64,000 bases of DNA, taken from assembly GCF_014673495.1 (NCBI RefSeq), contig NZ_CP051006.1:7563001-7627000 (forward strand), read 5' to 3'. Shown here piece by piece: positions 59,427 to 64,000 of the stretch (its first letter is position 1; each line of letters starts with the position of its first letter). The position numbers and the translations under genes were made by a program. The DNA is from Streptomyces griseofuscus. Its GTDB lineage: Bacteria > Actinomycetota > Actinomycetes > Streptomycetales > Streptomycetaceae. The notes under the pieces were generated by a model. That model was not told the DNA's origin and did not search any database. It worked only from the letters and a program-made list of their open reading frames with translations.

Positions 59427-60905
59427 TCACCCCACCCGTGCGGCGGAGCCGGTCGGGGACGGATCGGCGGACACCGCGGGGACCGGGGCCTTGCCCGAGG
59501 TCCGGCCGACGCCCGAAGTGCCCTGCGGCTGACCGGAGTCGGCCGGGGAAGAAGCCGTCGCCCCGTCCTGTCCCGCCTTCACCGTCAGCGCCGCCACCGA
59601 GCGGTCGAGGACCGGTCCGTGCGGCAGCGCCACCAGCAGGCTCTCCGGCAGCGCGGTCGCGGTGCCGCCGCCGATGCCGAGGGACTGCGCGGCGGAGGAG
59701 CCCAGCGGATAGACGATGCCCTGGTCGGTGATCAGGAAGGTGTGCGGGTTCGCCACCTGCGCGGCCACCTCCCGCTGGTCCAGGGCGTACACACCGTGCG
59801 ACGGCGGCACCAGCACCCGCTGGTTCCCCGTCGCGGCGGCGCCGCTCTCCACGACCACGGCCGCGCTGAGCCGGGCGCCCTGCGTGCTCTCGCGCAGGCA
59901 CACCGCCTGCCCGGAGGTGTCGACCGCCGGAGCGCCGAGCACATCCGGCACCCCGCTGTCCAGGGAGTGGTGGGCGGAGACCCGGGCGGAGGCGATGTCG
60001 GTCACCGAGACCTGGCGGGTGGCCGGCGCGCCGGGCCGGGCCGCCAGCAACGCGGCCTCGGTGGCGCTGACTTGGGCCACCCCGCCGGCAGTCATGACGT
60101 ACGTGTGCTCTGCGCCCGCCGCGCTCATGGTGAACAACTGGCCCACGGCGGTGGGCCGTCCGGCGATCTGCCCGGCCGCCTCGCCCATCCGGTCGAGCTT
60201 CGCGGGGGCGAGCGCGGCCCCGGTCGGTACGGCGGCCAGCCATGCGGCGGACGCGGCCACCGGCCGGTCGCCGTCGAGGCCGAGCGCGATCAGCGCGGAC
60301 TGCGCGGGCACCGGGTACTTGGTGCCCCGCCACAGCACGAACCGCTGACCGCTCGGGGACTTCAGCAGCAGCTGCCGCCCGGCGGGGAAGGCGCCCGCGT
60401 GCGTGCCCGGCGCGAAGTCGACCACATGGCCGGACGGCAGATCCGGGCGCAGGCAGTCGGTCCAGGACCCGGCCAGCAAAGTGGCCGGGGTGGGCAGCGA
60501 GTCGGGCGCGCCGTCGATACCGATCGGCGCGCCGTGCGGTACGTCGCTCAGCGCCTTGGCCGCCACGGTGCGTACGGCGGCGCCCTTGCCGGTCAGCAGC
60601 AGCGCGGAGGCGTAGTTGCGCACCGGGCGCAGCCTGCCGTCGAGGAAGAGATAGCGGGTGCCGGTCTCCTTCTCCACGACGATCGAGCCGGGCTCGCGCC
60701 AGGCCGCCGTGGTCACAGGTGACAGCTTGCCGTAGACCAGGAAGCCCAGGGAGAGCAGGACGACGAGTCCCGCGCCGAAGAAACTGCCCAGCGCGGCCCG
60801 CTTGGTGGGGCTGTCACCGCGGCCGGGGTCGCCAGTGACGAGGGCGGTCGCGAGGCGGCCCATGGCGAACTGGTACGCCTGCATGTGATCGCGTCGGGTC
60901 TGCAC
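59427..60905 (-). CDS. eccB: Type VII secretion protein EccB
   Basis: A 492-aa core component of the ESX membrane complex. A cytoplasmic N-terminal helix (MQTRRDHMQAYQFAMGRLATALV, the EccB start signature) precedes a single transmembrane helix at about 40-60 (GSFFGAGLVVLLSLGFLVYG). The rest is the extracytoplasmic repeat domain with LFLDGRLRPVRNYASALLL, WTDCLRPDLPSG (cysteine pair with AVCLRE), YVMTAGGVAQVS and THTFLITDQGIVYPL-type blocks, and a disordered Ser/Pro tail. GTG 60905 is preceded by GAGAGGAG. Gap to eccD is 13 nt. Confidence 0.93.
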   Translation of the reverse strand: MQTRRDHMQAYQFAMGRLATALVTGDPGRGDSPTKRAALGSFFGAGLVVLLSLGFLVYGKLSPVTTAAWREPGSIVVEKETGTRYLFLDGRLRPVRNYASALLLTGKGAAVRTVAAKALSDVPHGAPIGIDGAPDSLPTPATLLAGSWTDCLRPDLPSGHVVDFAPGTHAGAFPAGRQLLLKSPSGQRFVLWRGTKYPVPAQSALIALGLDGDRPVAASAAWLAAVPTGAALAPAKLDRMGEAAGQIAGRPTAVGQLFTMSAAGAEHTYVMTAGGVAQVSATEAALLAARPGAPATRQVSVTDIASARVSAHHSLDSGVPDVLGAPAVDTSGQAVCLRESTQGARLSAAVVVESGAAATGNQRVLVPPSHGVYALDQREVAAQVANPHTFLITDQGIVYPLGSSAAQSLGIGGGTATALPESLLVALPHGPVLDRSVAALTVKAGQDGATASSPADSGQPQGTSGVGRTSGKAPVPAVSADPSPTGSAARVG

Positions 60906-60918
60906 GCTGCGGCTCCTC

Positions 60919-62313
60919 TCAGCTCGTCAGGGCGCGGAAGTAGGCGTACGCGTGCAGGACTTGGAGCAGCAGTGGCAGCAGCGCGATGGCGGTGACCGTC
61001 TCCAGCAGGTCGCCGCTGTGCCCCCACACCGGCAGCAGCCGGCCGGTCGGCAGCCGCCACGCGGCCACCAGCAGGGCGAGGACCGCGGCGAGCAGCAGGG
61101 CCACCACGATCACCCGGGCGCCGTCGCCCGCCGCGGCGAACCGGGTGAGTGCCACCGTGACCAGACCGGCGGCACCGGCGAGCACGGTCGGCACCCGCTG
61201 CGCGGACCGGTTCAGGCCGCGGGCCCGCAGCAGTACCGCGCCCGCGAAGACCAGCGGCAGCAGCCAGCCGATCCAGCCGCCCTCGCGGGTCATGTACCAG
61301 AACCCGGCCGCGTAGACGAGCGCGGAGGACACGCTGAGGGTGTCCAGGAAGGAGCTGGCCGCCTTGACCCTGCGCTCCACCCGCTCCTGCGGCTCGGGGT
61401 CGATGTCCTCCTGCAACTCGGCCGCGTTGTGCGGGAGTCGGGGCACCCGCAGCCGGGCGGTGCGCAGCGCGAGCCGGGGCCCGAAGTGGCCGAGCACGAA
61501 CATGGCGACCGCGACCACGGCGACCGCCTGACCGCCGTGCCAGTGGGTGGCGCGCATCAGTCCGGTCCCCATGGCGGCGGCGAGCGCGGTGCCCAGCGCG
61601 GTGCCGGGGACCACCAGCGGCAGCGGGCGCAGTGCCAGCAGCGCGACGGCCACCACCACGACACCGCCCGCCGCGGCCAGCATCCCGGGCAGCCCCGGCG
61701 CGAACCCGCCGTGCGGGCCCTCGCGGAAGGTCAGCCCGGCCAGCGCGCCGAACGCGAGCGCGCCGAGGCCGGCGACCAGCACACTGCCCTTGTCGGCGGA
61801 GAGCCGGTCGGCGGTCACACAGCCGGCGGCCAGCAGTACGGCGATCACCCCGGCGCCCACCGAGGCCGCGAGCCCCGGACCGAACCCCAGCAGCGCCCAC
61901 GCCACGGCGGGCAGCGCCAGCACCGCCAGGGTGAGCGCCAGGCCCCGGGTCAGCGCCGGGCGCCAGCCGCCTGGCAACGCTGTCACGACATGTGCGACCC
62001 CGTCGGAGACATCGTCGAAGTGCAGGGCGGGCAACGGCTCGTCGGCGGGCCGCAGATGGAGCACCTCGCCATGGCGCAGCTGCACGGTGGCGGGGGTGGC
62101 GTCGGCGTCGAACGGGTCCTCGCCGAGCCGCTGGAGCACCCAGGGCGTGCCCCGGTCGGCCGTCTCCTTCGTCACATGGCGCACCAGTACGGGCAGCAGC
62201 GCGGAGACCGGTGTGGTGAGCGGGATCGCCAGGTCGGCCTGGCCGGTGGGGCCCACCACCGTGACCCGGCAGACCTCCGAGGCGGGTGCGGTGACCGCGG
62301 GGGCTGTGGTCAT
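60919..62313 (-). CDS. eccD: Type VII secretion integral membrane protein EccD
   Basis: A 464-aa channel component. Residues ~12-95 form the cytoplasmic ubiquitin-like YukD domain (CRVTVVGPTGQADLAIPLTTPVSALLPVL, LHLRPADEPLPALHFDDVSDGV), followed by about 11 transmembrane helices to the C terminus. The conserved cytoplasmic loop RLPHNAAELQEDIDPEPQERVERRVKAA is typical of EccD. ATG 62313 follows GGAG and overlaps the stop of a 25-codon mini-ORF, which itself overlaps eccC. Confidence 0.93.
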   Translation of the reverse strand: MTTAPAVTAPASEVCRVTVVGPTGQADLAIPLTTPVSALLPVLVRHVTKETADRGTPWVLQRLGEDPFDADATPATVQLRHGEVLHLRPADEPLPALHFDDVSDGVAHVVTALPGGWRPALTRGLALTLAVLALPAVAWALLGFGPGLAASVGAGVIAVLLAAGCVTADRLSADKGSVLVAGLGALAFGALAGLTFREGPHGGFAPGLPGMLAAAGGVVVVAVALLALRPLPLVVPGTALGTALAAAMGTGLMRATHWHGGQAVAVVAVAMFVLGHFGPRLALRTARLRVPRLPHNAAELQEDIDPEPQERVERRVKAASSFLDTLSVSSALVYAAGFWYMTREGGWIGWLLPLVFAGAVLLRARGLNRSAQRVPTVLAGAAGLVTVALTRFAAAGDGARVIVVALLLAAVLALLVAAWRLPTGRLLPVWGHSGDLLETVTAIALLPLLLQVLHAYAYFRALTS

Positions 62314-62387
62314 CGGACTGCTCCTGGGGAGGGGGAGGGAGAAGTGGGGAGGATGCTCATGCCGCTCATGCCGCTCGTGCCGCTCAT
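62310..62387 (-). CDS. Possible 25-codon coupling mini-ORF between eccC and eccD
   Basis: ATG 62387 overlaps the eccC stop (ATGA) and TGA 62310-62312 overlaps the eccD start (ATGA). The frame contains three MSG/TSG-type repeats followed by a Pro/Ser tail. It spans the whole gap and includes the eccD ribosome binding site. It has no own ribosome binding site, so it would depend on terminating eccC ribosomes. Translation unproven. Confidence 0.35.
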   Translation of the reverse strand: MSGTSGMSGMSILPTSPSPSPGAVR

Positions 62388-64000
62388 GACGACACCAGCC
62401 CGGTCTGCACGAGGCGTACCGAACGCCGGGTGACCAGCTGGGCCCGGCCCGCGGGCAGCGTGCGCGGCTTGGCCTCGCCGAGGAACTTGCCCTCCTCCTT
62501 GGGGTAGGAGAAGAGCAGGCCGGGGTTGCCCAGCTCCCACAGCCGGCGCAGCACCGGGTCCATCATGGCGCGGATCGATCCCGAGGTGCTGCGGGCGACG
62601 ACCAGGTGCATGCCGATGTGCAGGCCCTGCGCGAGCAGCGGCACCAGGGGCGCCATCGGGGAGGGCGCGCCCGGTGCCCCGGAGAACAGGTCGTAGTCGT
62701 CGATGAGGACGAACAGCAGCGGCCCCTCCCACCAGTCGCGGCGGGCGAGCTGCTCGGGGCTGATGTCCGGGCCCGGCACCCGCTTGCCCACCGACACCGA
62801 GGCGCTGGTGGCCAGTTGGGCGAGGGCGTCGCTGTCCACGACGTACCCGACCCGGTACGCCTCGGGCACCGAGTTGAGGAGGCCGCGCCCCGGGTCGGCG
62901 ACCATGATGCGCGCCTCCTCGGGGGTGTAACGGGCGGTGATGGCGCGGATCATCAGGCGCAGCGCGTTGGTCTTGCCGGTCTCGCCGTCGCCGAACACCA
63001 TCAGGTGCGGGTTGGTGGTGAAGTCGTGCCAGACCGGTTCGAGGCGCTGCTCGTCCCAGCCGAGACAGACCTTGAAGTCACCCTCGGAAACCGGCAGTTC
63101 GGTCACCGGAAGGCGGGTCGGCAGCAGCCGGACACCGGGGGCGGGGCGGCCCGTCCAGAAGGTGTCGATCTCCGCCACGGCCGACTTGGTGGCGGTCGTG
63201 AGATCGCCGGTCTCGCCCGAGCCGTCCAGCCGGGGCAGCGCGGACAGGAAGTGGTGGGTGCCCGCGGTCAGACCGCGGCCGGGCTGGTGCGGTACGGCCG
63301 CCGCGATCCGGGAGCCGACCTCGGACTCCATCGAATCGCCCAGCCGCAGCTCGAACTTGGTGCCCAGCAGGTCGCGCAGCCGGGGCCGGAACTCCGACCA
63401 GCGCACGGCGGAACCGATCACATGCAGGCCGAACGACAGTCCGCGCGCGGCCATCTCGATGACCCGGGGCTCCAGCTCCTCGTAGTCCTGGCGCAGCGTG
63501 CCCCAGCCGTCGACCACCAGGAACACATCGCCGTAGGGGTCGTCGATCTCGCCCGTGGCCCGCAGCCCGCGGTAGGCCGCCATCGACTCCAGGCCCCGCG
63601 AGGTGAACTCCTCCTCGCGCTTCTCCAGCAGCTGGCTCAGCTCGGCGACCGTGCGCAGGACGCGGTCGCGTTCGAGGCGGGTGGCGACCGAGCCGACATG
63701 CGGCAGTCCGGCCGTGGAGACCAGACCGCCACCGCCGAAGTCCAGGCAGTAGAACTGGACTTCCTCGGGGGTGTGGGTCAGCGCCAGGGACAGCATCAGG
63801 GTGCGCAGCAGGGTCGACTTGCCGGTCTGCGGGGCGCCCGCCACCCCGATGTGGCCGTCGGCGCCGGAGAGATCGGCGACCAGCAGCTCCCGCAGCTGCT
63901 CGAAGGGCCGGTCCACGATGCCGAGCGGCACCCGCAGCGAACTGAGCGAGGGATGGTCCGCCGCGCTCATGCCGCGCACCGGGTCCGGCACGATGCCCGG
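62384..64000 (-). CDS. eccC: Type VII secretion ATPase EccC (C-terminal part, runs off the window)
   Basis: The last 538 codons of an FtsK/SpoIIIE-type ESX ATPase; the frame is open to the window edge with no start. Two ATPase domains are seen: one with Walker A GAPQTGKST and Walker B DVFLVVDGWG, and one with GDGETGKTN and LLFVLIDDYD. These correspond to domains D2 and D3 of EccC; the membrane anchor and D1 lie outside. D2/D3 bind substrate C-terminal signals such as YxxxD/E. It ends FLGEAKPRTLPAGRAQL..., typical of the family. The D3 end is followed directly by the mini-ORF and eccD. Confidence 0.93.
   Translation of the reverse strand, partial: PGIVPDPVRGMSAADHPSLSSLRVPLGIVDRPFEQLRELLVADLSGADGHIGVAGAPQTGKSTLLRTLMLSLALTHTPEEVQFYCLDFGGGGLVSTAGLPHVGSVATRLERDRVLRTVAELSQLLEKREEEFTSRGLESMAAYRGLRATGEIDDPYGDVFLVVDGWGTLRQDYEELEPRVIEMAARGLSFGLHVIGSAVRWSEFRPRLRDLLGTKFELRLGDSMESEVGSRIAAAVPHQPGRGLTAGTHHFLSALPRLDGSGETGDLTTATKSAVAEIDTFWTGRPAPGVRLLPTRLPVTELPVSEGDFKVCLGWDEQRLEPVWHDFTTNPHLMVFGDGETGKTNALRLMIRAITARYTPEEARIMVADPGRGLLNSVPEAYRVGYVVDSDALAQLATSASVSVGKRVPGPDISPEQLARRDWWEGPLLFVLIDDYDLFSGAPGAPSPMAPLVPLLAQGLHIGMHLVVARSTSGSIRAMMDPVLRRLWELGNPGLLFSYPKEEGKFLGEAKPRTLPAGRAQLVTRRSVRLVQTGLVSS

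Noticed and set aside
48132..59731. Plus-strand open frames of 1005, 1239 and 1065 codons opposite ESX genes
   Set aside because: Arg/Gly/Ala-rich translations without domains, no starts with ribosome binding sites, and fully antisense to confident ESX genes.

Overview
The window is high-GC actinobacterial DNA, almost certainly from a Streptomyces. Evidence: GC-rich third codon positions, frequent GTG starts with GGAGG-type ribosome binding sites, convergent and divergent single genes, and families typical of the genus (PAS/GAF/SpoIIE phosphatase, Rv1733c-like membrane protein, GH75 chitosanase, MptB-like mannosyltransferase, Streptomyces-type ESX locus). I saw no tRNA, rRNA, insertion sequence or CRISPR.

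Left part (about 1-30600) is a patchwork of short transcription units. It opens with a nitrogen-scavenging trio (type II asparaginase, aspartate ammonia-lyase, glutaminase), then a degenerate 24-bp repeat tract. A pair of membrane mannosyltransferases follows, the second running 223 nt into a convergent D-Ala-D-Ala carboxypeptidase gene. Next come a short Rho paralogue with its own promoter and long leader, a SnoaL-like protein diverging from a methyltransferase, a class-C-type serine hydrolase, a CE7 esterase, a small membrane protein, a sulfite-oxidase-like enzyme with its ferredoxin-type reductase, two GNAT acetyltransferases, and a MarR regulator diverging from a PrmC/HemK-like methyltransferase with an attenuator-like leader. 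The section ends with a PAS-PAS-GAF-PP2C phosphatase, several secreted proteins, FadH with a PadR regulator, a GH75 enzyme and a PTS-type dihydroxyacetone kinase operon (dhaKLM).

Right part (30804-64000) is one uninterrupted minus-strand type VII secretion (ESX) locus of about 33 kb. Transcription order is eccC (enters from outside the window) - 25-codon mini-ORF - eccD - eccB - 1100-aa ESX accessory protein - beta-helix/AAA+ EccA-like ATPase - two WXG100 proteins - a 184-aa ESX-type substrate - a 1110-aa WXG/PPE-like protein with 85-aa tandem repeats - a YbaB-like protein - a third WXG-like protein - a 5314-aa giant protein. Strong hairpins lie on both sides of the small-substrate block and may set substrate stoichiometry.

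The giant protein is the most notable object. It starts with a WXG100/CpnT-like export module and membrane hairpins, then carries Thr/Ser/Pro linkers and a coiled-coil repeat domain. After that come two metzincin-like protease modules (HExxHxxGxxDEY), two tandem copies of an edema-factor/ExoY-like nucleotidyl cyclase module, about 1600 residues of duplicated beta-rich sequence, an OTU-like cysteine protease, a papain-like Cys-His-Asn region and two OmpA-like modules at the C terminus. By analogy with MARTX toxins I infer a multi-effector exported through the adjacent ESX machinery. The reading frame, motifs and operon position are seen in the sequence; the toxin function is inference. Mycosin (MycP), EccE and the N-terminal half of EccC are not in the window.
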